A program made the translations under genes and the position numbers. From Tomocerus qinae (taxonomy: Eukaryota > Arthropoda > Collembola > Entomobryomorpha > Tomoceridae): 64,000 nt of DNA. Shown here piece by piece: positions 1 through 10,245 of the stretch. The stretch lies in the NCBI GenBank assembly GCA_020055645.1, contig CM034546.1, forward strand, positions 17,794,001 through 17,858,000, read 5' to 3'. Each line of letters opens with the position of its first letter. Position 1 is the first letter of the stretch. The notes beneath the pieces are model-generated. The model did not search any database, was not told the DNA's origin, and saw only the letters and a list, made by a program, of their open reading frames with translations.

Positions 1-288
1 TGAGCAAGGACTAGACTTAGACTATCAGTACTGAGTCCAATCAACGGCCTATGAAATTCGGGCCAATGCGCAGTCGCTAGAAATTTACTGATTTCAACAT
101 TTTCTAGCACATTTTATATGCTAGGATTCAGCTAGTAACAAATAATAATGAAAATAAGCGTCGACACGGAATGCTGAGATTCAATAGGTACTAAAATGAC
201 ACTGTACTACTGTCGCTTAAGACTTCGCGATCTACAAATAAATACTTAGATACTTAAATACAAAATTTAAAAATCTTAAGCACAGAAT

Positions 289-810
289 TTATGAACAAGT
301 AGTTGGACATCCTGCACAATTAACACCCCCACAATCTCCTCCAACACAACACACAGTTATACAATCTGCACATACATTACAACAATCTGTGCAGCCCTCG
401 TTGCAGTCCGTGCAACCGCAGTCGTAGTCACAACCACCACATCCACCACCATCACCCCAAAAGTAATTCTCTCTTCTATTTGATTGAGGCGCATTGCTAT
501 CAGAAATTTTGGAACTCGAAAAGCATGGAAAAAACAACGAACAACAAAATTGAGAGAAGCAATCTTCAACTTCCGATTTATTCGTTTTACTATCTTGAAT
601 TTTCTCTTCTTCTTCAAACCCTTTGACGGGAAATGTCACTGCTTTTATGTCACCCTCTTTGTAAATTACGTTACTGACAGTGGACAATGGGGGAGCAACT
701 GATGACCACTCAGTTTCTTTATTTTCTAAATTAAATAAAAAATTGTCAAAGTCAATCATATCCACCTTTAAAGATGAGGGCGCAGTAATAATATGTGCCA
801 TTCTCAGCAA
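289..810 (-). CDS. Cysteine-rich protein, function unknown
   Basis: An intronless 173-residue frame. The N-terminal half (residues 1-110) is ordinary and acidic in places, with a stretch of four glutamates near residue 66. Cysteines begin at 84 (84, 89, 90, 96), and the last 50 residues hold 16 more (124-172), spaced as C-x2-C, C-x-C, CC and C-x3-C with Gly, Asp and Thr between. Such density suggests disulfide cross-linking or metal binding, as in metallothionein-like or cuticle-like proteins, but no family is recognised. There is no signal peptide at Met1. Met4 (codon at 799-801) starts M-A-H-I-I and is an equally good start. An inverted copy of the start region lies just upstream (1007-1050). 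Composition and length make chance unlikely, so I believe it is coding, but an upstream exon cannot be excluded. Confidence 0.6.
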   Translation of the reverse strand: MLRMAHIITAPSSLKVDMIDFDNFLFNLENKETEWSSVAPPLSTVSNVIYKEGDIKAVTFPVKGFEEEEKIQDSKTNKSEVEDCFSQFCCSLFFPCFSSSKISDSNAPQSNRRENYFWGDGGGCGGCDYDCGCTDCNEGCTDCCNVCADCITVCCVGGDCGGVNCAGCPTTCS

Positions 811-1050
811 CTTTAAGCCTTAAGGTGAAAACTATAGTATCGAGTAAAAGGGGATACAAACCAGCTCCTTCATTCTAACCTCTCAGTATAATACCAATTT
901 ATAAACCTAACAGTTATGTAAACGTCCTACAAATCATTTTGCGAAGTAATTAAGTAATTCCAACTATATCCAATGATTTGGAAAACATTTCCAAATTTTT
1001 GGGTCATCACCTTAAGGTTTATTATTGCTGAGAAGGATACATATTACGAA
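785..1050. repeat. Inverted duplication of a gene start region
   Basis: Positions 785-828 read on the minus strand match 1007-1050 read on the plus strand at about 36 of 44 bases. Both begin TCACCTTAAGG, then TTGCTGAGAA and ACATATTA. The left arm covers the 5' end of the cysteine-rich gene. The right arm leads into a 65-codon plus-strand frame with no clear similarity to it. It may be a remnant of an inverted duplicate gene or a small foldback element. Confidence 0.5.
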
Positions 1051-1895
1051 TTCAGTTTTAAAATGGTCGAAAATACATACCTTTTTGTTGTTTTTCCATT
1101 ATGGGATAAGACTGAAAAAAATTTATTATTATCGGTCAACGCATGTAAAACATTTAAAACAAAACAATGAATTAAAAATTTTCAATTCATAACAATATAA
1201 TATACTTTAATAAAATAATATTTGAATTAGCAGCTACATATATTCCTGAAAACAAAATATAATCATCGCCAAGTAAACATTTAAAATGAAATTTGTTTCA
1301 CTAGTACAAATTTATTGTAACCATTTTAAAGTTACATTTTAAAATGAGTTGTAATTATATCACTACAATATAGGAAACGCTAAAAAATGAAAAATTAATT
1401 TTAACAAAAATTTACCAGACAATATTGGCCAACAAAGAAACCGAAATACTGTGCATGAATGAATAAGTTTTGGAGATGAGAAATACAGGCGATAATCAAA
1501 AGCGAAGAGTGTCAATTGTGTTTTTCTATTTCGATGTTTCCAGTGACTCCCATACTTAGTTTGTGTGTCAGCCGTTTGTAAAAATGTTGCAAAAGAACAT
1601 TTTACAAATATTCTATCCAAATTTGTTATAGAATTACAATTCATAATATCGATTTATCTACACATAGCTATATTATATATATTTCCTACTTTTAACATGG
1701 TCATCCAATATTTATGAAGTATTTGCTAAAAGTATTGTGCTCAATATAGTTCATAGCTAAGATGTTTTTATTATACATCATCACACATATACTTGAGAAA
1801 TTCTTATTTTGGAAGCACAATGGGTTTTGAGTGTTTGCTCAGTACAGAACTGAAGCCATTATGTTTACATCCATATTATTAAGGATGTCAACAAC
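811..1895. other. Intergenic, no gene seen
   Basis: AT-rich sequence. Apart from the inverted arm at 1007-1050 I see no convincing exon, RNA gene or repeat. The short open frames here have no domain or signal peptide. Confidence 0.5.
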
Positions 1896-2051
1896 ATGCT
1901 AAGTAGACCGAATTTTTTGTTATTTTTATTATTAAAACATCTGCATATTGGGAATGATGGGATTGCCAATTTGGCTTTGGCTATTATTGATTTAGTGCCG
2001 GCTCAAGAATATCGTTTGACAAGTTTTGAAAATTTGATGTGTAACAGGTAA
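1896..2051 (+). CDS. Short open frame with hydrophobic N-terminus, uncertain
   Basis: A 51-codon frame starts M-L-S-R and has a leucine-rich hydrophobic segment at residues 7-13, then a soluble tail ending in C-N-R. An AACAG|GTAACT sequence at the end resembles a splice donor, so this could be a first exon rather than a whole gene. The composition recalls the N-termini of the receptors in this window, but no alignment is convincing. It may be chance. Confidence 0.2.
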   Translation: MLSRPNFLLFLLLKHLHIGNDGIANLALAIIDLVPAQEYRLTSFENLMCNR

Positions 2052-3130
2052 CTGGGAATAATGAACTTTAATATTCATCTAGTGTTCTTTTAGGACAAGC
2101 TTTTTATCCAACAAAAGAAATAAGGATAATGATTGTATCATTCTTAGTATTAACAATATTGTAAACAAATATTTTAAAATAAATTTTCGATCACTCTGAT
2201 ACTGATTTTTATTTTTTATGAAATGGTTTTAACAGTTTTGTTTGGATGTCTGTTTCACATATAATAACTTCGTTTTTATGGTAGCACATTGTACGTTGTA
2301 TAATTACAATACTTTTGTTAAAATCAGAAAAAAATATAATCAGGTTTACTTTCTCAAATTGATTTTGCCGTCTGAGTAAAAGAAAATATAATAAGATAGA
2401 TAAAATGTACAATGGATAATACTAATCAGATGTTTGAAATTTTGATTTAAAATTCAGTATTTACGGCTTTTCATCTTATAACTTAATAATTTGTTTTAAA
2501 TTTTTTTAAATTGCGCCATCCGACATCCCAAGTATACATAATCATACAAAATCGTAAATTCGCTTAAAAATGTACCATTTATTTTGTTTTACAAGATATC
2601 ATCAGCACATTTATATTTAAATATTTCAGAGAGGCGTCTTGAAAGCAGTGCAGAAACCTTCCATAGGATAACTGGTACCTACAATGCAAGAGTCCACTTC
2701 AAAACGTTTATCACAAGTAATAATTATAAATCAATTTGCCATATTCATGAAATATTGCATCATTTAAACTTTTGTTAATGATTTTGTACCGTTACGCAAT
2801 TACTAATCAGTAAATACCTCTTCATGTGTTCTGAACCGAAGAGTCTGAAGTCTGAACTCATTGATGATTGATTTGAACAACAAATTATTGTTTGAGAACG
2901 ATTGTGCACGTGAAAGCTGATGCAATTGTGAAACATATTATTACATCCAATTGTTATAATATCTTGTGCACATTCGCCATTATCGCCACTTAAAATTCGA
3001 TAAACGAAAGTACACAGAAGAAAAAACGTGGAGTTTTCCACTTTTCTGGTATAAATAGGTCATATTTTTCTTAAATCATCACATTATTACACACATTGCA
3101 GTTTCAATTGTCCAGTTTATTCACTTAATC
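2052..3130. other. Intergenic, no gene seen
   Basis: AT-rich, with no supported gene. The last 100 bases before 3131 are the likely promoter and leader of the peptide gene that follows. Confidence 0.45.
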
Positions 3131-3531
3131 ATGAAGTTTGCTTTGGTTTTCTTTTTTGTCAGCGTCGTATTATTTTACGGTATGGAATATTTCTATTTGT
3201 AAACTATTTTGTAACTTTATTTACAACAACTCACTTTTACCATTTGTAACAGCAGGAGGAGCTGATGCAGCAAGTGGTTTTTTGGCCCCACAAGAACTTC
3301 AAGGAGGTGAGGAACGATAAAGAGGCATATTAGTGCCAAAATTATTTTGGTTGATCACTTATTTATTGAATTTGATTGTTAAACAATATATTTTAACTTT
3401 GTCAATTAGGCAGTGTGATGGCCCTTCCCTTCTGTGGTGGCACTGCCGGTTGTGAACGGACACCTCCAGATGCAGGTTGCACAAGAAAATATTTAAGGTA
3501 CCTATGTAGTGGAGAATACTGTTGTTCATAG
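3131..3531 (+). CDS. Three-exon secreted six-cysteine peptide
   Basis: Exons are 3131-3179, 3253-3306 and 3410-3531, with GT/AG introns of 73 and 103 bases, both in phase 1. The frame gives about 74 residues. A signal peptide (M-K-F-A-L-V-F followed by a hydrophobic run) is followed by a short Gly/Ala-rich linker and a C-terminal domain with six cysteines, spaced C-x5-C-x8-C-x8-C-x4-CC, one residue from the stop. Six cysteines ending in an adjacent pair is the order seen in beta-defensin-like peptides, though the spacings differ, so an antimicrobial role is only a suggestion. The acceptor of exon 2 is a tandem CAG-CAG, so the mature N-terminus may vary by one residue. A poly(A)-like AATAAA follows near 3557. 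It lies beside no co-oriented gene. Confidence 0.7.
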
Positions 3532-4587
3532 CCACATAGCAATAACGTAACCATTAAATAAATCCAAAAACAGCTTTCAGTAAAAAGTAAATGATTAAAT
3601 ATGTATTTTTTACATTGAGTGCTAGATATTAATATGAATTTTAAATCTGACGTTATATCATTCGAAACAACTAAGTATACTATTTCTGTGTTAATGCGAT
3701 TCTTGCAAAGAAAATATAACTATAGTGTCTGTCCTCTTGAATAAATTAAGATGTAAATCAATTAATTGGTTTTTGTCTATGAAACTTTTTTAAACTCTTA
3801 ATTAGAATAACTTTCCATTCTTCACTAAAAATTAAAAAGGATAATGTTTGAGGTATCATATCGTTAACCGATATCAACAACCTTCCTTCAAATAATACGG
3901 CTGCTTGAATTGAAATCGAGTAATCTTCTTTTGCTTTATCATTGCAATATACATAAGCCTGACAGTGTTTTATTTTAGCCGGCTTTTTTACATTTTAGCC
4001 AGCTGGCTGGATAAAATGGCTTAAATGGCTAAAATAGATAAAATACACCACTAGTAACACTCATCCCGAAAACGTACTTTCGATTTGTCTTTGAGTTTTG
4101 AGTATCGAAACTGGCTTTAAATCCACTCTTGAACTCTTAAAATGCTTTTTTATTGCAATAATTTTTTTAAAATAATTTTTTGAAATAATTTTTGAATTTA
4201 TCCATTTTAGGCCATTTTAATCACTGGCCAAAAAACATTTTAGCAAGCTACTAAGCCATTTTATCCACTGCCATTATAACCACTAGCCAGTGGCTAGTCA
4301 AATACTAACGTCTGAATTTTAACGCTTCCTTTAAGCTTTACTTAATGCTGCTACAGATGAAAACCTCAAACATTAACTTTTGCAACTGTTAACCAAAAGC
4401 AACTTGGAATTCTTAAAAGGAAAGACAGAAACAATTCCACACATTACTAATCAGAATTAAACCAATTTGACAATTGTACCTCTGCTATGGTAGTTTTATG
4501 TAATTGTTTCGTTAAGAACTTCATCTTCAGAAAAATAAAAGAGTTACAAATTTCAAATTCCACCAAAACATCCTTTCGTTGTCAGTC
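3532..4587. other. Intergenic with a repetitive ATTTTAGCCA-rich stretch
   Basis: Roughly 3975-4310 is rich in repeats of ATTTTAGCCA and its complement, including the small palindrome ACTAGCCAGTGGCTAGT near the right end. This suggests a degraded miniature transposon, but I cannot define its ends. The rest shows nothing. Confidence 0.35.
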
Positions 4588-5195
4588 CTCAGAGTGGATT
4601 TTTCAAAATGCAATAATTCGGTGATTATAGTACGGACGTCCAGACTGCATCGCCTCATCAACGACCCTCACTGATAATGGATTAATCCTAATAATGGTGG
4701 GGTTGAGCCAATTCATCAATTATATCATGTACCAGAAGAGAATTCATTTTTATCCATTCCCACTTTTTACGGGTTTGATTCTAGTTACTTTCCTTTGTGC
4801 ATTTCTTTTCTTAGAAAAAATTTCCATATTTTAAGCCATTCCGGAATCTCTATTTTATGGCGACAATATTACCACAGATGGGACTTCACCGATTGCAAAA
4901 CATGCTGGGTACGAAGTTCCATTCGTGCTTTGACATTTTACAACTGTAACATTACTACAATTATTTTATGTCTGTTATTGTCTTGCAGTGGTATTCACTT
5001 CAACCTTTCTGATAGAAGACCGAAATGCTATGAAGAAAAAATGGGTCGTATTTATTTTGACTTTATTCAGATCATTTAGAACCGTCATAAACAAAGTTGA
5101 ATTGTACATATTTACTCCTTTACATAGTACACTGAGGATTTTAAATTCTATACCGTATTCCTCATTGGTCCATGTGCACACTTTGTTACGTAGGT
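4588..5195 (+). pseudogene. Ionotropic receptor C-terminal fragment, broken
   Basis: Pieces of all forward frames line up with the C-terminal quarter of the receptors at 39631-42087 and 58106-58787. Recognisable are the R-L-H-R-L-I-N-D segment, the hydrophobic F-L-R-K-N-F-H-I-L run, the W-D-F-T-D-C-K-T-C-W motif and part of the last membrane segment. In-frame stops (for example after N-D-P-H near 4670) and several frameshifts break it. No ligand-binding or pore region is present. It is closest to the minus-strand copy near 58.3 kb. It is a relic with no likely function. Confidence 0.8.
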
Positions 5196-7223
5196 AGGTA
5201 TAGAAAAGAATGGAATAAATAATCTATGTTTAGATAATTTTGAATATTATAATGCAATCGATATTAGTGTGTGTTTAAATTTAATGTTCATCTAAATTTA
5301 TACGTAAATTTATATTTATATAATTTATTTAAAATTGGCAGCTGCAGTAGTAGAAATAAAGCAGATTTGCTCGTCAATTTTGTTTAATTTCAAAACATTC
5401 TTGTTCCATGGAAGAGTTATAATAAGTATTAATAAGAACGTCATGATCTATATAGCATTTAAAACTTCCTCAAGAATAGAATGTAGAGCGAGACCATTGG
5501 ATAAGCCAGTTTAAAGTAGATATCTGAGGCATAAATTATTCAATGTTTGGCTCTCAGTTACTTGGTAAATGTGACAAACACCAGTACTAATATATGGCTT
5601 CACGAAACCCCATATGCCCTAGAACTTGGATAATTATGTGATCGGTGTTCTATTTTACACTGAAGTCACAGAACGTAACCAGAAATTTTTAGAAAGAGTG
5701 CTTGAAATTATATTTTTGAAAATACAGACTTCACAAAAATAATTTTTACTGTTTTGAAGACATTTGGACAAAATTAATACATATTCAATGAAAAGGCTTA
5801 GGAACTTTCTATTTTTTCTGTTTCTTTCGAATTTCTTTCAATTTACGGCCTTCCGTTTACAGTTAATAAAATAGGACTGCGATATTGAGCCCGGAAAAAT
5901 TTATTGACCATTTTCTCTTTTCTCCAGCCTTGCTGTCACTTGAACCGGAAAAGTTTTAGTTTTTAGAATTGGACTATTAAATAGTGAACTAATGTTAGGC
6001 GTGTTTAAGTGGAAATAACTTCTCGAGGCAAGGCTCTTTAGCCAATAACATACTGTGAATCACTGTGACGATCGTTTTTCAAGATTTTCTGATCAACTCA
6101 AACTCATTTTGAGTTTTAAGAATCTATCGTCTTTTAGTAATATTATCAAAATGACTTCAGTAATCTCATATTAAACCAATCTCGAAGGACTAGTCAACCA
6201 TAATTTGTACCTTAATGTACTCATTATTAAGTACATTATTATTTTAAAGGCGAATATTTACTAATACTAAGCTGGAATTCATGAAATAAATCCATAATAT
6301 TATTGTAATACATACAGGATCGACATAAAGTACACTACTGAGAGAGAAAAAGATGTGTCACCAAAAAGCAGTGTATTTTTAATTCCATATAATATGTAAT
6401 ATATGTACATAGAAAAGGCTAGCTTCTTAAATAAGGTTTATAATATGTACACTAATGACACCATTGTCCAGCATTTAAAAGTTTTTTTAAACTAAATTGT
6501 ATATAGAACCTGAGCATTGGATAAGCCTGAGCAGATATCTGTCAATCCAACATAAAATATTCAATGTTTTGTTCTAAGTTACTTAGTTAATGTGACAAGC
6601 AGTAATACTAATATTATAAATCTTCACGGAAATATTTTCTGTAGAAACTGAGTATTGTGATCGATGTGCCATTACACTGAAGTAACAGGGTGTAACTAAG
6701 AATTTCTGGATAGGGCTCTTCAAATAATATTTTCAAAAACAGCATTTTACAAAGTAATTTTACTATTTGATGTAATATTGAATCAGTAAAAAGCACATCC
6801 GTGAGTAGAGCTTCTAAAATTTCGAATTAGCCTGGTTTTAATTACTTTAACATTTCTTTATTTCAACCTACGACTCCCGTCTGCCTTTAAATACGCTCCT
6901 GTTGATTTGTATTATGTTAAAGTTGGCTCCGACATTGAGGCGAGGCAAAACTATTGACTTTCCTTCTCTTTTCTCCAGCCTTGTTCTCTTTCGACCTGCC
7001 AAATTTACTGGAATTGGTATAATAAACCCAATATTTCTTATACATTTTCATGTTAAAATAACTTCTTTGTGTTACCGTCCTAAGCCAATTCCTTGTGAAT
7101 TCTTGTGACGTTCGTTTTGCAAACAATTTCTGTTCAATACTAGCAAAGACTAGAATCTCTATATACGATAATAGGATGTAAATATCTTGAATAATAAACG
7201 CATTTCCAATTATCATTTTCAAA
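5196..7223. other. Non-coding spacer upstream of receptor A
   Basis: No gene seen. The sequence pairs with 26095-27341 plus 28299-29180 of copy B. The stretch near 6440-6470 is the empty counterpart of the copy B site holding the 957-base element at 27342. The 200 bases before 7224 are the likely receptor promoter. Confidence 0.6.
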
Positions 7224-9217
7224 ATGACTGTCAAAGATCGTAGCTGTGTATTAATATTCTTCTGTTTTATCATCAATTTTGAACTGATCACCTGCCTTAG
7301 GAATCTATCTTATTTTAGCAACTGTGATTTCAATATCATCATATTCAAACCATCCCGATGGGCCGATCAATTTATAACGTCAAATCAAAATCTTCAGCCG
7401 TGGACAATTTTAAATGAAAACAAAAAATGGGAACTCTTCAAAAAACAATGGAGCGGACCAACAGATTTGACAAAAAGTGACTGTAGTATTAACATACTGC
7501 TTGAACCAGATAAGTCATTCCATTGGCTATCAGATATTTTCGGATCAGAAGTAAATCGTCACTCAGCTCAGTTCATAATAATATACGACCAAGTGAATGG
7601 AGTGGATATCAAGGCAAGGACGAAAAACCCTGACGATCATATTTTCATAGTAAATTTTCAACGTGAGTCTGTAAATGGCCTTACCTTCATTGGCATCAGG
7701 AATTCAACTGATTTTTCCATTTTCACTGTACAATTGTACGAAGACAATATTGTGAAGCCATCGTTTATTAATATTGACGCTGACATCACTGAAGACAATT
7801 GGATTAAAATATGGAATCGTCTTAATGGACATGCTCATGGAACCCCTCTTGCTGTACTTGACTTTCATCACAACAGTGAAGAGACAATACAAAGAAAAGG
7901 ATGTATTCAGTCCACATACTTGTTGACAAAACATTCCGTGAACTGCAGACCATCACATAGAGTAATAGAAACACTAGCCGCTGGTTTAAACCTTTCGGCA
8001 GTGTATATGAAGGCACATAACCGTCAAACTCATGTTATGTATGGAATAGATTCTCGTTCCGTTATTTACTTGGGAGGTTGGAAGATGCATAATTTCCTCT
8101 TTAAGTACCGGTGGGAAACAAAAAGATTCTATTTTTTGGACATTAAACTGTTCCTCGTCTATTGCGAGGGAGAGATGTCATTTCGTAGCATACCGTTAAC
8201 TGTCTTAGCTAAAAATACCTTCGACGATGTAAGTTGGGCGTTAATATTCCTACTCTTTCCTCTGGCTGCTGCAATCTTAGTCTATATGTCTTCTGATTCG
8301 TCTCAAAGCATATTCAACCGGATTGGAATGACCATAGTAACAACATTTGCTGTTCTACTCCATCAGCCGGTTTCACATTACAAGAAACATATCCTGACTT
8401 GTGCTGTCTTATTAATGTCATTTGTCATCACATGTCAATACGAAACTTATGTAACCGGCCAAGTTATTGCCCCACCTGATAGGAAATTGTTCGAGAGTTT
8501 TACGGATTGATTGACAATGGATACAGAGTAGTAAGTCAAACGGACGAAGATTTCACTGACGAACTATTGGTGGAAAATGTGTTTGTTAAAAATGGATTTC
8601 CCAAAAAGCAGGACCGAAGCAGACATACATACTTGTATGAATGGAAACACGAAGAAACTGCCAAAGAGTACAAAGCGGCGGGATATAATTATGAAAATTT
8701 ATCTTTCAAACTTCTCGGAAATACTAGTTTGAAATTAATGACAGTAGAGCAAAAGGAAACTAGGATATTTACTATATATGGCATCCAAAATGAACATTCA
8801 AAAGCGAAATGCAGTTCGGCTATAAAACCAGCAGCAATTGAAATGGACCTGTGGTTATTTAGGTTCGCTTTCAGGAATCAACATCATTCTAATATGTATC
8901 GCATATTTCAAAATGGTCTTTTGAAGATGTGGGAGGATCATCGACCTATGCAGCACTTCACACATCATTTGGAGGAGATCAACAAATTTGAGGAATCCAG
9001 GCCTAAGGTCGTTAACATGAGAATGAAAATTCATACAATATTCTTGGTACTTGCCTATTTGGTTGTCGTAGCTACCTTAATTTGGTTACTAGAACTGATT
9101 TGGTACCTTCGAAGCATCCTGTATACTGTGTGTGTATTAACAAAAGAGTCTCTACGGAATCTATACTTCAGCTCAAAGTCAACAGAAGTGGTACCGTTTG
9201 ATGATTCGCACAACTGA
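7224..9217 (+). pseudogene. Ionotropic receptor A, one frameshift
   Basis: An intronless receptor very similar to the intact copy at 29181-31175. Frame one (7224-8510) gives a leader ending near C-L-R-N-L, an extracellular region, then M1 (W-A-L-I-F-L-L-F-P) and M2 (I-L-T-C-A-V-L-L). A missing base near 8505 (ACGGATTGATT against AGGGAATTGATT in copy B) brings an immediate TGA. Frame two (8507-9217) continues with the second ligand-binding lobe and the last membrane helix (I-F-L-V-L-A-Y-L). Family knowledge: such receptors are divergent ionotropic glutamate receptor relatives used in arthropod chemosensation. As read here the gene is broken. Because the rest is intact, an assembly error or a very young pseudogene are both possible. 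The start matches the conserved M-T-(V/F)-K-D-R of copy B. Confidence 0.85.
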
Positions 9218-9864
9218 ACCAAAATAAACATTTAAAACATCGATATGAATTGCTGCTTTTCATGGTATACCATTTAGTAGAATTAAAATAGTTGATGTCA
9301 GGCATAAATAGCATAAATAATGTAGGATGAAGCACAGTATTAAATATACAAGCAATTAAATCCAACAACTCACTTACTAGCCGCTACATATTAATGTGCT
9401 TTCTAAATCAATGTCTGCAAAAAGCAATGTAAAATAATAAAGAAAACTAGGTAATTATAATTCGGAATTAGTAATCCACCGCTGTCCATATTGTCGTTAT
9501 ATATAATAAATGTTAATTATTTATTATTCATCATAAATTATTGAAATTAAGATGGCAAAACACTATAATTGTATGTTGGAGTAAAATTCGGAGGACAATA
9601 AATTTGGCTTGTATTTAATAAAAGCTAATAACAAACGCGTTCTGTATTGTATTAGCATTGATTGGAACATGCATATTTCCATTTTTATTTTATATCATAC
9701 CGTTTATAATTTTTATAATTTATTTGTTAATACTTAATAATTGTTATAAGTGTTTTCGATTTGCTGAATTCATTTACAAATGTTACATATTTATAATTGT
9801 TTTAAATACACAAATATTGACATAGGGTATTCAATGTTTAATTTCCTCTAGGAAAAGAACATTT
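9218..9864. other. Intergenic between convergent genes
   Basis: AT-rich with no gene. It holds the 3' flanks of receptor A and, on the other strand, of the cysteine peptide gene. Confidence 0.5.
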
Positions 9865-10245
9865 TTATTTGCAGCAGTACCAACTTTTACTGTTAAAAAA
9901 ACCACACTTGATTTGAGCAACTGCTTGATAGCCCATTAAACATTTTCCTCCCCCAAATACTTTGCACGGCAGCCAGTAGCAGTGAGAATACTGAGAGCAT
10001 TTGCCATCTATAGCTTTGGCGACATCCGCTCTGGCTAATTCGTCGTTGGCGACATCATAATTGGCGAAATCAGCTTTGGGGACATCATAGTTGGCGAATT
10101 CAGCTTTGGCGAAATCAGCGCTGGCAACATCAGTGTTGGCGACAAAATCTTCTGTTCTCACGTCATTATTGCCCTTAGAATGTACCACATTTAACGCTGC
10201 TAAGACGATAACCAAAAAAGCGACACTGCCGACCTTTGATGGCAT
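9865..10245 (-). CDS. Secreted cysteine peptide with pentapeptide-like pro-region (copy A)
   Basis: A single-exon 126-residue precursor. Residues 1-24 are a signal peptide (M-P-S-K, then a hydrophobic core). Residues 36-75 form eight five-residue units of the form A-x-x-[D/E]-[F/V/L], close to the pentapeptide-repeat pattern, and the DNA there is a 15-base minisatellite. Residues 83-125 hold seven cysteines. The last six are spaced C-x4-C-x7-C-x11-C-x9-CC, with F-G-G-G-K between the second and third, and the protein ends in Lys. The paralogue at 32687-33040 shares every part. An acidic pro-piece before a compact disulfide domain is typical of host-defence peptide precursors, but function is inference. 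It faces receptor A tail to tail. Confidence 0.8.
   Translation of the reverse strand: MPSKVGSVAFLVIVLAALNVVHSKGNNDVRTEDFVANTDVASADFAKAEFANYDVPKADFANYDVANDELARADVAKAIDGKCSQYSHCYWLPCKVFGGGKCLMGYQAVAQIKCGFFNSKSWYCCK

Noticed and set aside
6917-7291. 124-codon minus-strand frame before receptor A
   Set aside because: It overlaps the receptor start on the other strand, and its counterpart upstream of receptor B is short and differs.
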